Source of the DNA: Aquanectria penicillioides
Lineage: Eukaryota > Ascomycota > Sordariomycetes > Hypocreales > Nectriaceae
NCBI GenBank assembly: GCA_003415625.1
Contig: PYIU01000008.1
Location: forward strand, 930,001 to 994,000
Direction of reading: 5' to 3'
Length of the DNA: 64,000 nucleotides
Within the stretch, counting starts at the first letter, position 1. Each line of letters opens with the position of its first letter. A program made the position numbers and the translations under genes. The notes under the pieces were generated by a model. It saw only the letters and a program-made list of their open reading frames with translations, had not been told where the DNA came from and searched no databases. This document shows, one piece after another, positions 9,259 to 20,172 of the stretch.

Positions 9259-11927
9259 GATGGACTGATGGGCAAGGCAAAGCAAACCACTGCCGGGCCC
9301 GTCCTTGAACAGCCAACACAAGGAGACAAGCAGGCCCCTTCAGCCCAGCGGAGCACAGCACAACAAGAATGGCAGACCCCTGGTTCACCTGTGGTAGCCG
9401 TCTCAGGCGAGCCCGTTCACGGCTCCCGGCCGATGGATCTACTGCGTCCAAGAGTGGGCGCACAGTCCAACGGCGGGCCCTTGTAACCCTGTCGGTCGAG
9501 TGTTTCTTCGTATCATGCAGATGCACCCTTGGCCCGGAGTTCAAAGGTGCGACAGGCACGACCCCAGAAGCAATGTTTTTTTCCTCGAGGGAACAAGGCA
9601 ATCTGCAGCAAGATGTTGGTTTTTATTGCTTTTTTTTAAAGACAAGATATTTTTGTTTCTTCCCAGTCTGTGAAAGAGAGAGAGAGAAAAGAAACGGGAG
9701 TTCGAAAGAGTACGTGCGTTTCAAGGGCTATTTCCGGTCCTCCCTTCAGCAGGCGTCGCTGCAGAAGAAGCACGCAGAGAAGCTGTAGCTGCAGCACCAA
9801 CGCCAGGAACAGGGAGCAGGGTTTCGGCTTCAAGCATGTTGATAAACGGAAAGCAAAGGACTGCCCGCGCCGTAACTCTACCCACGTTTCCCGTCAGGGC
9901 TGGGCCGGGAATATCCAATACGAGCCCCATTTCGCCCACGTACGGAGTACCAGCCGATCCCTTCTCTCCCGGATTTCCCACAATGGCCCATTGTTTCTCT
10001 CCTTGCCCTGCCCTGTGCCGCCAGAAACATTGGGACCAGGGTCGCTCGCCTCCTCCAGGTGGAATGTGCCGGGCATTTCAGCGCCGCCCCCGAAGGAGTC
10101 GGTGATCGGCAGGGGTCGCGCCCTCAACGTCCAAAGTTCAAACGCCCACGAGGGCGATCCAACCATGACGAGTTATTTCCCCCATCCCGCCGAGGGATCT
10201 TCCGAGCTGCCAATTTCGACACAAAACAATGGACGGCGGCCGTGTTAATCATCCATTATCATCTCAAGGATTCGATGGCATTATCTCTCGCGTGGCACTG
10301 CCTTCCATCTTCCATGGCGCATGATAGGATGAAACCCACTTCCGGATATGGATGAGACATGACACAGACGCCGCCCAGTCTGCTAGTCAATGCCACCCTG
10401 CCAGCCGGGCACGAATAAGAATGCAGTGCAGTATCACAAAATATTTTCCCGGCATCGAGGACGGGCCTAGAGAGATTCTCGGTGCTAGCATGCGCCCAGG
10501 TTTCGGCTGCCTCTTGACGTCAGGCTGATCTCGGCAGCGGGCTTTTGCATCATATCAGGTGGAGTCATGATCAACGAGCATCGCCCTGTCAGCTCCGAGC
10601 TTTCGATCTCCTTGTGTTCCCCGGGATCGGACATTGAACAATCGGTGATCAACTGTTGTATGGACTCGACGACCCCGGCAGATACAATAGTGTAACCTCT
10701 GTGATATGCCAGAGTACGAGATGTAATTGGAGTGTAACGATCAACAACATGGACGGCAAAAGGGCATTAGCATGAGGGCGGGAAACCCGTGTCGCAGCCA
10801 CCCGTAGGCCAATGGGCAGCAAGACATCCGCGAGAAACATTGGTTCAGCCAGCGCGCCTCTTTTAATGCCTTGAACTCAGGTTCGTCGAAAAATGATTAT
10901 TCATGGAGGCAATCAAAAGCAATCAGTGCCGAGTCGCGCTCTGTCATGCCGTCCTCAAATGGTCTCGCTTCTCAGATTGCATCAGCCTCATAGTGAACTA
11001 CCATGTGCAATTGGATTGCTTTTTGACACAACTCTAAACATGAGATTCACAGAAGAATAAACTGCATATTCGGCCTCCATAACCCCTCGGTAGGGGCGCT
11101 ATCGTCACGCCTATTCATCGTCCTTATCGCATCACCATACCAATCAGTGCATCCCGTGGCCGACGCACCTTCTATTCACATGGCCTCAACCACGCCACAA
11201 AGGGCTGACAATAGCCTCTTCAACCCTACATCACACCTCCGCATCCCCATCCAGATCTGCAGGTCAACCAAACTTCCTTGATGCCCCATTCCTTTCAACT
11301 AGTGCCGCCATCATGTTCTCCGCCGACCTCACCTACGTTCGCCCCGTCGTCCACTGTCCTCCGAAACCCGCCACGGGAACCATGGAAATGCGCAACTGGA
11401 CCGACATCCAGACGACGCAATCATCCGAGCCCCCGGGGAACAACACATCCAACGCCGGGGCAGCCAAAATGCGTGTTCCCCCCGTGATCAAAGACGTGCG
11501 ACACTAAATCGATGAAGAAGAATCACTGTTCACTTTTCTTTGACCCGTTTGAAATGAGACTGTCATGGTTCTGCGCACGCTACGAACAACACAAAACAAA
11601 ACAAAACGAACAAAAAAAAAAAAGAAGCTGTATTATCCACGTTTCTCTCGCCCGTTTCGTTTGTTTGAACGCCCATCATGTTCAAACGAACACTATTAAA
11701 ACGAATCAATACGCCTCGCTCAGTGATTCACCTGCCGCAAAGGATATAAACCAGTTGCGACACTGCAGCAAACCCTCTCTCTCTCTTCCTTCAACGGCAA
11801 TCCCATCCCCTCTTCTCAAACACACGCATTACGCTGCCTGTCCTACGAGCAACCAACCAGACGAGAGAGATAACCCAAAGAAACACACAACAAACGGGAA
11901 GAAACAAAACTCATTACGCACTCAGCC
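9259..11927. other. 2.7-kb intergenic region
   Basis: Lies between two divergently oriented genes. Many overlapping open frames occur but none shows a domain, signal peptide or splice logic. A 64-codon frame at 11313-11507 has no recognisable feature. The last 250 bp are pyrimidine-rich leader of the next gene. It contains a TACGGAGTAC word at about 9941. Confidence 0.5.
11745..11750 (+). promoter_or_regulatory. TATA box of the cysteine-rich small protein
   Basis: TATAAA 178 bp before the ATG at 11928, followed by a CT-rich tract (CTCTCTCTCTTCC) that resembles a strong fungal leader. This arrangement is one reason to treat the short downstream frame as a gene. Confidence 0.4.
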
Positions 11928-12131
11928 ATGCCCGCACAGCAGCAGACCGTCACTTCTTCGGCATCCGCCAACGGGGCCGGTCCAACCTCCGGGGATCATG
12001 CCTGCTGTCACGAGTCGACTTCGGTATCTACGCGGTTCCGCATCGCTTGTTGCGCTTGCGAGTGCGGATGCACCGACATCGTCGCAGAGTCCGGGACTGC
12101 GTGTGGCTACTGCGCCAAGTACTGCCAGTAA
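11928..12131 (+). CDS. Small cysteine-rich protein, uncharacterised
   Basis: A 67-residue single-exon frame. The first 25 residues are Ser/Ala/Gly/Gln-rich and not hydrophobic, so there is no signal peptide and a cytosolic product is expected. The rest carries ten cysteines in dense pairs: HACCHES, then IACCACECGC, then TACGYCAKYC. CC, CxC and CxxC spacing suggests metal binding, as in metallothionein-like or small zinc proteins, but I do not recognise a named family and aromatic residues are present. A TATA box and pyrimidine-rich leader lie upstream, and a long AT-containing 3' flank follows. It converges with the coiled-coil gene. Likely real but unproven. Confidence 0.55.
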   Translation: MPAQQQTVTSSASANGAGPTSGDHACCHESTSVSTRFRIACCACECGCTDIVAESGTACGYCAKYCQ

Positions 12132-12460
12132 TACCCTTACCTACCTACCTGAATGCCTACCAGTCAGGATGATCGCAAGAGTCTCACAGTACGGAAGACA
12201 GAGTCGGGAATCTAATTTTGTGGAAGGGTTGGCAAGGGTTACGGATTCATTCACGTCATGTTGAGGGACCCGGGCAAGCAGATAGATAAAGAATGTGTAA
12301 CATAATGTCGTCATAACGTCGTTGATTGAATACAAATTGTGACCCCAGTGTAAATGTCTTCAAGGCGGTCCAGCCCATGGTATATCCCCCGCCCAATGCC
12401 AGTAAATACGAGTACATGTATATGATCCAACGCCTTTATTTCATTTTCCGTCAATCCAGC
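12132..12460. other. Convergent 3' region
   Basis: About 330 bp between two stops. It starts with TACCTACCTACC words and is otherwise AT-rich. No gene seen. Confidence 0.5.
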
Positions 12461-13900
12461 TTAAAAGTGAACACTGCGCTTCTTCTGCACCTTTTTCCTC
12501 TTCTCCTCCTCAGTCCTGTTTCCGAAGAAACCACTGACACTGGCCGCCGCCGGACCTGCATAAGGCGCCGCGCTCTGGAACAGACCTCCCAATCCGTGCT
12601 TCTTCTTTCCATTGTTACCGTTGGTCCCTCCTTGCGGCTGCTGCTGAGGAGGAGGGGAGAAGTATTGAGACTGGCTAGTTGGCATAGGTCCAACACTGAG
12701 AGGTCGCGGGGGAAGACCTGGAACTCCAAGCTGGGGGCGAGGAGGAAGCTGAGGGTTGGGGCTTGTCGGTGAGTGATACTCCTGTCCCTCCATGCCGTAC
12801 TCCTTTCGAAGCCGTTCAGTCTCTTTTTCGATCTCGGCGTCCCGCTTGCGGCGCTCCTTCTCTTGTTGCTCGAGGATCTTCTGCATACGCTTGCGCTCCT
12901 CCTTCTCTCGCTTCTCGCGCTCGCGTGCCTCGCGCTCTTCTTGGGCGACCATAGCCCTGAGTCGCTCCGTCTCGGCATCAATCTCGGCCTGCTGCCGAGC
13001 CTTGGCATCTGAGGACATTTGTGTGGGCGACGTAAAGGTTTGAGGAGGAGATGAAGGGCGCGCGTTGTTCAGAGCGCCAGACATGGTTGGTCCATCAACA
13101 GGAGACTTGGGAGCAGAGGTGGTGCGCCTACGGCCACCTGAGACAGCACCGCCGGCTGTGTTGAATGGGTTGTGGCGGGGGTTAAGGTAGAGGTCCCGAA
13201 TAACCTCTGCGCTCATGAGGAGCGACAGCTCGAGGCCTTTACGGTCCTCAACTTCGACACGGGCCATGTTGGGCTCGTAGATGGTCAGGACAGAGTCGTT
13301 CTTGGCCCGAAAGAAAGCGACCGTGATATCAGGGTCTTTGTTCTTCTGGCCGCCGACGTTCCGACCGGTCATGAAGCAGGTCATGTCCTTGCTCAATCGG
13401 CCATCGCGCTTCCATCGGAAGACCAGCTTGGGGACGAGCTCGGAAACGGGCGCGGCTTCGGTATCCTGGTCGATACGGCTGGAGCTGGGCTGCTTGAAGG
13501 TGCGCTCGGGAATCTCAAACTCCCAGGCACCCGACTTACCCCAGCTGCCCTGGTGCAGCTTGACGGGGATGCTCTGGTCGGGGTTGTAGAGCGAAATCGC
13601 AAAGGTGTCGGGGGTGACGGGCATTTGAGGCGCCGGACCATTGCCGGCGCGCACCTCAGCGGCGGAGAGGGTAGGCTGTGTCCATTCGGGCTTGAGGAGG
13701 ACCTCTGAGTAAATGACGCCGGTGTTTTGGGAGTCGAATAAGCCGAGGGCGAACTGGTTGGCTGCGGAGGAGGGGGCGGGGCGCTTCAGCAGGTACTCGG
13801 CGCTGGGGTCGGAGCCGTTGTGGGTGAAGTAGAGGATGGTGTTGAGGGGATTTTCGGAGGAGGGCTTAAAGCGGTACGTCGGGAGGTTATCGTCGAGCAT
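12461..13900 (-). CDS. Conserved ascomycete coiled-coil protein, uncharacterised
   Basis: A single exon of 479 residues. The start chosen is the ATG at 13900 (MLDDNLPTYRFKPS); the frame runs further upstream, but that part encodes a CA/GA microsatellite translation and is taken as leader. Residues 1 to about 230 are a mixed, probably beta-rich globular part, with FTHNGSDPSAEYLL, AISLYNPDQSIPV and VPKLVFRWKRDGRLSKDMTC. Residues about 298-369 are almost continuously charged (E/R/K-rich) and should form a long helix or coiled coil. Residues 370-479 are Pro/Gln/Gly-rich with a repeated PPRP element, ending in a basic tail KKRSVHF. No enzyme motif was seen. The layout suggests a cytoplasmic scaffold or trafficking adaptor, but this is only inference. 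Confidence 0.8.
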   Translation of the reverse strand: MLDDNLPTYRFKPSSENPLNTILYFTHNGSDPSAEYLLKRPAPSSAANQFALGLFDSQNTGVIYSEVLLKPEWTQPTLSAAEVRAGNGPAPQMPVTPDTFAISLYNPDQSIPVKLHQGSWGKSGAWEFEIPERTFKQPSSSRIDQDTEAAPVSELVPKLVFRWKRDGRLSKDMTCFMTGRNVGGQKNKDPDITVAFFRAKNDSVLTIYEPNMARVEVEDRKGLELSLLMSAEVIRDLYLNPRHNPFNTAGGAVSGGRRRTTSAPKSPVDGPTMSGALNNARPSSPPQTFTSPTQMSSDAKARQQAEIDAETERLRAMVAQEEREAREREKREKEERKRMQKILEQQEKERRKRDAEIEKETERLRKEYGMEGQEYHSPTSPNPQLPPRPQLGVPGLPPRPLSVGPMPTSQSQYFSPPPQQQPQGGTNGNNGKKKHGLGGLFQSAAPYAGPAAASVSGFFGNRTEEEKRKKVQKKRSVHF

Positions 13901-13944
13901 TATATCGACGGTGCCCAACGAGAGGGACTTTAGGGAGGGAGGGG

Positions 13945-14002
13945 GAGAGAGTGAGAGAGAGAGAGAGTGTGTGTGTGTGTGTGTGGTGTGTGTGTGGTGT
14001 GT
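13945..14002. repeat. GA/GT compound microsatellite in the 5' leader
   Basis: (GA)n followed by (GT)n with two GG interruptions, 45-100 bp upstream of the ATG at 13900, on the opposite strand to that gene. Probably within its 5' UTR. Confidence 0.85.
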
Positions 14003-15864
14003 TTGGTGGTAGTACGTAGTCAACACAAGTCTTGGTTGTTGGCGGCGATGACGTCGTGGGTAGGGTGGTGTGCGCCCTGGAGAAAGTACAAAGTGCAACG
14101 GGCGATGCGCTTCGAGGAAGAAAAACAAAGGGAGTCGTGGTTATCAATGACAGTCTTTGAGGGTGTTTAGGGGATGGAAAAGGAAGAAGAAGAAGAAGTA
14201 GAAGAGGCAGCTTGGGAGCCTGGCGGCGGGGGCGGAACGAGGCGGAACTCAGGGCTGAACACCAGGTCGCAGGTAAATGGACGCGCACATGCACCAGAAC
14301 AGGCTTGGCGATCACACGACGGAGGCGGCAGGTGCCCTCTTTTGAGATGAAAGGCAAAAACGAATACCGAGTAAAAAAAGATGAAGGTGATGGTTGAAAC
14401 GTCTTTTTTTTCCTTCAATGCGTGGCCATTGATACTTCGTCTATTCGCGATCTGCATCCATGGCCCCAGCTATAGCTATACTTATAACAGATCAGCACGT
14501 CCCATTCTCGGATCCTCTCCCTCGCAGTTCGCATGCAACGTCATGAACCATGAAGCGTGGCCCTGGGTGAATCGTCTGCGCCACACCCGGCCCGGAGGGA
14601 TGAGGCTATGTCTGCTGCCACCAAGCGCCCATCCAGCAACCCACCCGGGTGCTCCCCCCAGCGCTCTCGCCCAATACCAGCCATTGGCGACTCGCTATAT
14701 TCCCACCATTTTGCGCCGCGCTATTCCTGTCTCCTCGCACTCTCTTCCATCTCAAACCGACCGCACCTTGCCCACTCATGTGTCAAAGGCAGCCAAAGAG
14801 CTTCCCTAAGCCTTCCCACGCCTTTTTCGCCCTCTAAGGCGTCTAAGTCGCCTAACGCGCGGCCAATCGTTGTCCCCGCTCCTCGGTTTCGGTCTGCAAC
14901 CCCCGAGCCTCAGCTTCCGCGTCAGCAACGCAATATGATCCCCATCATGGGTATAATCCATTGGCCATTCTTGGTATGCTTATTCCAGACAACCTTTCCC
15001 CTCCTTGTCTTTGTCGTGTTTCAAGGCACCTTCAGCCGGGCATGGGTCACTTAACCATCTTTGTCATCAAACACACGTCAAGCTAAGCCCCAGAATCTAC
15101 ATCACCCACTTCATCAATGACATGAGATGAGATATACCATGTTTTGGTTTTCTCTATCCGCGGTGCCTATTTACCCCGCTCTGCGATTTCTCTCCTCAGG
15201 CCCCCAAATGTATCTCTATTTCTTACATGTCCAGGCATGCACAAGGCTCTGATCCCAAGCTTCGCCCTTTCCAGCGCTGATCGGAACAATGCATAAATAA
15301 ACCCTCAAGCAAATCGCCCACAAACGCCGTATAATCAAGCCATGCCGCTCGCAAAATCATGATTCCAGAGTCCCAATCCAAAACAATGCAGCCCATTTCT
15401 TCCGTGTACATCATATTTATTCCCTCCTTTTTCTTTTCATATTCAAGGGTTGAGGTGTTGTGCGCAATACTCAAGCGTAGGTTACGTAGGGTATATGGCG
15501 GTGAGTGAGACATCGGCAGCATGTAGAGTGGCGTAAATAAATCGTGTAGTCGTCACCTAATCATCCAGTCCTCGTTGCTGCAAAGGGAGTGTGTTGCGTG
15601 GTTTTTTTTTTCAGCCACCATCAGTCGTTCGTCAGTTGGTCGTTACGCCCGGCCAGCTCGGAATCGTCGTTTTATCCAAGCCCCCAAGTCCTAGGGGGCA
15701 AGTCCGAGGCAGCAGGTATTGTGGATGAATCCTGTCATCCAGTGACGTTCCGTCGCCTCGATTTCAAGTCGTGTCTTGGCACATCATTTTCAATAGACAT
15801 CTATCAATCCTCCCATGATTTGATCATGGTCGATTTCTCACAATGACCGTGATTCGTTGACGTT
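14003..15864. other. Intergenic, no gene recognised
   Basis: Upstream of the coiled-coil gene and downstream of the small membrane protein. A 99-codon frame at 15223-15522 (-) and others on the plus strand show no domain or signal. A pyrimidine-rich stretch occupies about 14640-14920. Confidence 0.5.
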
Positions 15865-16365
15865 TTATGTAGGCGGCACGGGATTTGGTGAGGCTGTCGT
15901 GGCCGGAGTCGCACTGGTCATGGTCGTTGTTGCCGTAGTTGTCATAGCCGGGGTTGTCGTCGTAGCATTCTGTTCGGTAGATTGCTCCGTTTGCTCCGTT
16001 CTATTCACTTCTCCTTGCTCCTCTTCGGACACGGGTGGTCGGCGGGGTCCCCGCCGTTGTCGTCGGCGATCTGGGCGGCAGCAGGGATACCAACAACACA
16101 CAAAGCAAGCAACAATTAGACCGATGGCGACGCCGATGAGAAACCCACGCATAATTTTCTCTCCATTAGATCCGCCTCGAGCGATAGTCATAAACTTGTC
16201 TTGGAATAAATCTTGCGCGAGTGTGTCTGTTGTGACGAGGCTTCCCGTGGATGTCGAGGTTGACGAACCGTCGCTTTCAGGTGACGATGAGTGGTCGCCT
16301 GCGCGGGGACTGATGGCCCAGTTCGCAGATGCGACCAAGCCCCTTGAGTCGAATATCACGGGCAT
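15865..16365 (-). CDS. Small single-pass membrane protein with a Cys-rich TM end
   Basis: A single open frame of 166 residues starting at ATG 16365 (MPVIFDSRGL). The frame stays open about 60 codons upstream without another Met, so a longer or spliced N-terminus is possible. Residues 25-45 are Ser/Thr-rich. Residues about 73-95 are one strong membrane helix (GFLIGVAIGLIVACFVCCWY) that ends in CCWYPCC, a likely palmitoylation patch. A very basic stop-transfer block RPDRRRQRRGPRRPP follows, then a Glu/Gln and Thr/Ala/Pro-rich tail. Topology would be N-out, C-in. This Ser/Thr-rich ectodomain plus short tail resembles generic fungal wall-sensor-like proteins, but no family is recognised. Confidence 0.55.
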   Translation of the reverse strand: MPVIFDSRGLVASANWAISPRAGDHSSSPESDGSSTSTSTGSLVTTDTLAQDLFQDKFMTIARGGSNGEKIMRGFLIGVAIGLIVACFVCCWYPCCRPDRRRQRRGPRRPPVSEEEQGEVNRTEQTEQSTEQNATTTTPAMTTTATTTMTSATPATTASPNPVPPT

Positions 16366-18799
16366 ATTTAAGGAGTAGCTCGGTATGAAACGAGCAAGTG
16401 GGTAGGGTGAAGAAGAGAGGCGCCTCTACCGAGATAAGCTTCTCGGTCGTCGGTAGGGTTAATGAGGAAGAGTGTAAGAGCACCAACAATGACCGGGCGG
16501 AGGGTATCAGGGATTCCGGCCGATCCGAGACTCCGGTGCGGTTGAAGTATTGCTGGGAAAGGGTCCCGGGAGAAGGGATAAATGGTACGGAAGGAACGGG
16601 CAATGGAAAAAGTCTCTCGGGAGTGGATGATCAGCGCACTCTCTCCAACTCGGCGCGGTGCAGCAACGCGACTCCAGTAAAGGTGGGCGTATGAATACAG
16701 GCGTCAAGTGGGTGTAATCGGCCTCGGGTTATTTTAGCGTTGCACCAAATGGAGATAAGGCGGGGGTGGGCGGCGAGAGCGGAGGAGGGTCGGGCGGTGT
16801 TAAGAAGAGGTGCGGAGGGAGCAGCGATGTTGGTGGCTGCGACTGCGACAGCGACAACAGCAGCACGGGTCTCGACACGAGTGTTGTAGATGTGACCTCA
16901 TCCCCGCGGACAAGTCAGTCGAGCTAGCAAAGCATGGGATGCGATGGGATGAAAGAAGGCTTCGCAAGTGTAACGGCCGTGGCGCAAAATACGCGGAGAA
17001 GCAGCACAAGAGAAACTGCCAGAGAGAGAGAAAGAGGGAAAGGGAGTGAGAGAGGATTGAGTTATTAGTGGGAGGAGGATGGGAGATGCAGGATGGAAAA
17101 GCAAAGCAGGTAGAGTTTGCAGGACGGGGAAAACGAGCCAAGAGGCAGAAACCCACATCCGTTCCTTCTTGGAGCTCTCGCCAGCCCTGTCCGTGTCTGT
17201 CAGTGCCTGCCGATGCCTGTCAATGCCCGTGAGTTGGTGTCACGGCTCACGGCCACACGTTTGCACCTTCCTTCCTTCTGTCTCCTCTTTCTCGCCCGAA
17301 TCACCCCCGGCCGATCCGCGCCACTGACCGACCAGGAAGGAGCCCAAGAGCCCCAATCCACATGCGCCCCAATGTGCCCTGGAGCCCAAGTACGGAGCAC
17401 GGATACGTGGTGAAAAAATCCCCCGCCAAGAAGTGCTGTAATGGGTGCCAAGGCGCTGGCGGGCCTACTGCTATCTTACTGGTATTGGGTGACGAGGCCT
17501 TGAAGCCCCAAGCGGAGGCGAGCTACTGTGCTGTGTACGGAGTAGACCAGCCGGCTCGTCTGCAAAAGCATGTCATTTCACCTCGCCCTCCCGCTCTCCC
17601 ACTTCCACTTCCTCCCGCTCCACGACGAACACTGCAGCACCAAGGATGCACCCGTACTCGGAACCCAGCCATCCTTGACGTGCGGGCTTTTGTAGCCCAA
17701 AGTTGCGGTCCGCTGCTGCCGGACAGCCACGTCAGAATGGGCCGGTGGGTTGGGGTTTTTTTGAGGGGCTTTTCCCTTCACAGCGCCGAAGGCTGGGAAC
17801 GCGGGCGGCCATCCGCAGCCTCTGATGCAGTGGTGGGCGTCTCCTCCCCGCAAGAAAGGCTCTGCGGGGTGGCTGATAAGGTTGAGACGGCGCCAGGGGC
17901 AGGGATCCCTTTAGCTGAAATCGCCCGCCTTGGTTGGCTCCGCGGGAGCAATGGAATTCCCTCGTCCGCAGACCCTGCCTCCATGGCTCCCTGGTTCCCT
18001 GGCTCCTTGGCTCCCTCGGTGGGCTGCTTCAATACGAAAGTGGGAGGTTGACATGGCACGACGACTTGGGCAATTACCATTTGCTTGGTAACCGCCTTGG
18101 GGCTCTTTTTCCCGTTCCTAAGAGCCAACCCCTTTGGGCATTCCCATCCGCCTCGCCCCCATCATGTCATGTCTTGTTTGAAGTTTCTTCGCCAGCTGCA
18201 ACCTGTCTCGGGGACTCTGTGCGTGAGTGAGACAACGACAAGCGCCAAGCAGTTGGCTGCAATCCACGCGCTTTGAGAGTGAGGCGATGAGCTTTCTGCC
18301 GCTGGCCTGTCAGATTCCTATCGTCGCTTAGCGCACTGCGCCTATGGAAGGAAACCCCTGGGGTTTCTTCTGCAAGTTGCCGCCCTCTGTCAGATTGCCA
18401 TGCATCCATCCATCCAAACCGATTCGGCAATTTTTCAACCCGCGTACCGATTACACTGCGACCCTCCTTGCTGGCCGTCTCCCTCTCCCCCGCACTACAG
18501 GGTAAGAGAGCTCCGACACGGATTATGAAACCCGCATCTCACAAATGCTAAGCACAGAAGAAGGCGTCATGATTGCTTGTTCGGCTTTACCTGCCCCGGG
18601 TTTCTACTCGCGCTGGCATCGTTATTCACAAGTGACACACTGATCCTTACCTAGACAGGAAGGTCCTAGCCATCGGAAACAGCTGGCTTGGTTATATGAG
18701 CACATCATTAAGTCATTTCAACGTTTTTTTTTGGCTTTACTAATCATTACGTTTTTATCATTATATTGCTCCGGCCCTCATCCGAACGGCTCAGACGTC
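16366..18799. other. 2.4-kb intergenic region
   Basis: No supportable gene. It contains a purine-rich tract (about 17020-17055), TACGGAG words near 17391 and 17536, and a 229-codon frame at 17362-18051 whose translation is Pro/Gly-rich and domain-free. Confidence 0.5.
17984..18019. repeat. Short tandem repeat, unit TGGCTCCC
   Basis: Four to five imperfect copies of an 8-bp unit (variants TGGTTCCC and TGGCTCCT). Confidence 0.7.
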
Positions 18800-20172
18800 T
18801 CATATCATGCGTCTCTCCATTGATGACTTCTTTCCTCCATTCCACACCCCCAACTCTACGCCCGCTCTGCCAGCGACTCCAGGCTGTCCATAAAGCGCCC
18901 GCGCCAAGCTTCGGTTTGAATCCGGGGTATTCCCTCTCGCTTCTGCCTCTACCCGGACTTCGGTTTCCTTCCGAATCCCGTGCTGTAGCGATTCCAAACT
19001 GTCATTCTCCGACGGGATCGGGAACTGGGTCATCGAGGCCTCCTTCTTTTGGAATGTCCCATTGGTCGCAACGCTTCCCTTTCCTGTGGGGATGTCATTT
19101 AGTCGTATCGACCCCGGCAACGGGTTTGTCCTTTTTGATGTCGCGCCGCCCGATCGTGCCGTTGAAGATATCGATCCTAGGATCGGAGAGAGCTTCCTCC
19201 GAATGAATGGGAACACCACCGGTAGATTTGTCGTTACAACCGCCACAAACGTTTCTCGAACTGCCCAGTAGCCTGCCTGTTCAGCCCCGGTTACCGGATT
19301 CTAATTGCCATGTAAGCCAATGATCGTGAAAAGTGCAGTGAACCACCTACCGTCAAGATCAAAACGCATCGCAGTGTGCCAGCAATCATGACAAAGATGC
19401 CACCGGAGAAGAGAGCAACCAATCCAAGCTTTTTCGCTGTTGGAAGTCGTACCGAGAAAAGCATCGGCATCGGAATAGACAGCAAATAGATATCGGACAG
19501 TCCGTTCAGAACAACTGTTACAAACAGATTGATCTGAGAAAGGGCTGGCTGGCAGCTATCTGAAAGAAACGGTCAGAGATGGCTTGCATCTATGCTCAGA
19601 AGAAACTTACTGCCGGGATCTGGGTAGATCTGCCAGTTCTTCTGGATTGGTCTGCACCCCAACAAGATGGAGAGCACCACAGCGACCCAGGTCGCGAAGA
19701 TTATTGCAAAGCCCGCATATATTCGTGGTCGGTAATTTTCCAGACCATCTGTCAATCTCAAGTAAAAACAGCACATTGCTGCTTTGAGCGTCCAGAGCAG
19801 GGTCGTGTAGACGCTCCATCCTGCCACTTGGGTCTTGGACCCGTTGACTCGCAACAGATATTCCTGACTGCCCACGTCTAGCGCTTGTCTCTCCTCATCT
19901 GTCATCCCACTATTGGCCAAGCCATGCCAATATGCCCCGACTGTATAAGCAAGTGCTGTTTCGGCCGAATAAAGAAGCTGGAGCGACAACATTAGCAAAC
20001 CAATTCTGTGCGGATCTCAGAGATGAATACGTACCGCCGCAATCCCCATCAAATAATCGTCCGAGGCCAGCCTGGTGATTCCCGCTGCTTGAACTCGGAC
20101 ATACATCCGAAGGCCAAGCATGCCCAAGCCAATCCCTAGTAGGGTAAAGGCCTCGGTGGTGAAGTTGCTCAT
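18800..20172 (-). CDS. Rhodopsin-domain integral membrane protein (seven-TM fungal family)
   Basis: Four exons (20172-20035, 19977-19611, 19559-19351, 19300-18800) with 50-57-nt GT-AG introns give 404 residues in frame. The start MSNFTTEAFTLLGIG begins directly with helix 1; the in-frame extension upstream is not family-like. Diagnostic segments are SDDYLMGIAA, AYTVGAYWHGLANSGMT, LRVNGSKTQVAGWSVYTTLLW, MCCFYLRLTDGL, LLGCRPIQKNWQIYPDPG, LSIPMPMLF and AGYWAVRETFVAVVTTNLP. These match the large fungal rhodopsin-domain family related to SAT4/PTH11-type proteins without a CFEM domain. About seven membrane helices precede a soluble C-tail of about 110 residues. Members are proposed plasma-membrane sensors, some near secondary-metabolite loci. 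There is no retinal-binding evidence here; the ligand is unknown. Confidence 0.9.

Noticed and set aside
11313..11507. A 64-codon frame as a possible small secreted protein
   Set aside because: No signal peptide or cysteine pattern, and no conserved feature I can name.
13901..14128. N-terminal extension of the coiled-coil protein starting MFFFLEAHR
   Set aside because: It would translate the GA/GT microsatellite as a His/Thr/Ser run; the ATG at 13900 gives a normal start.
17362..18051. A 229-codon plus-strand frame
   Set aside because: Pro/Gly/Ala-rich, no signal, domain or splice context; overlaps other chance frames.
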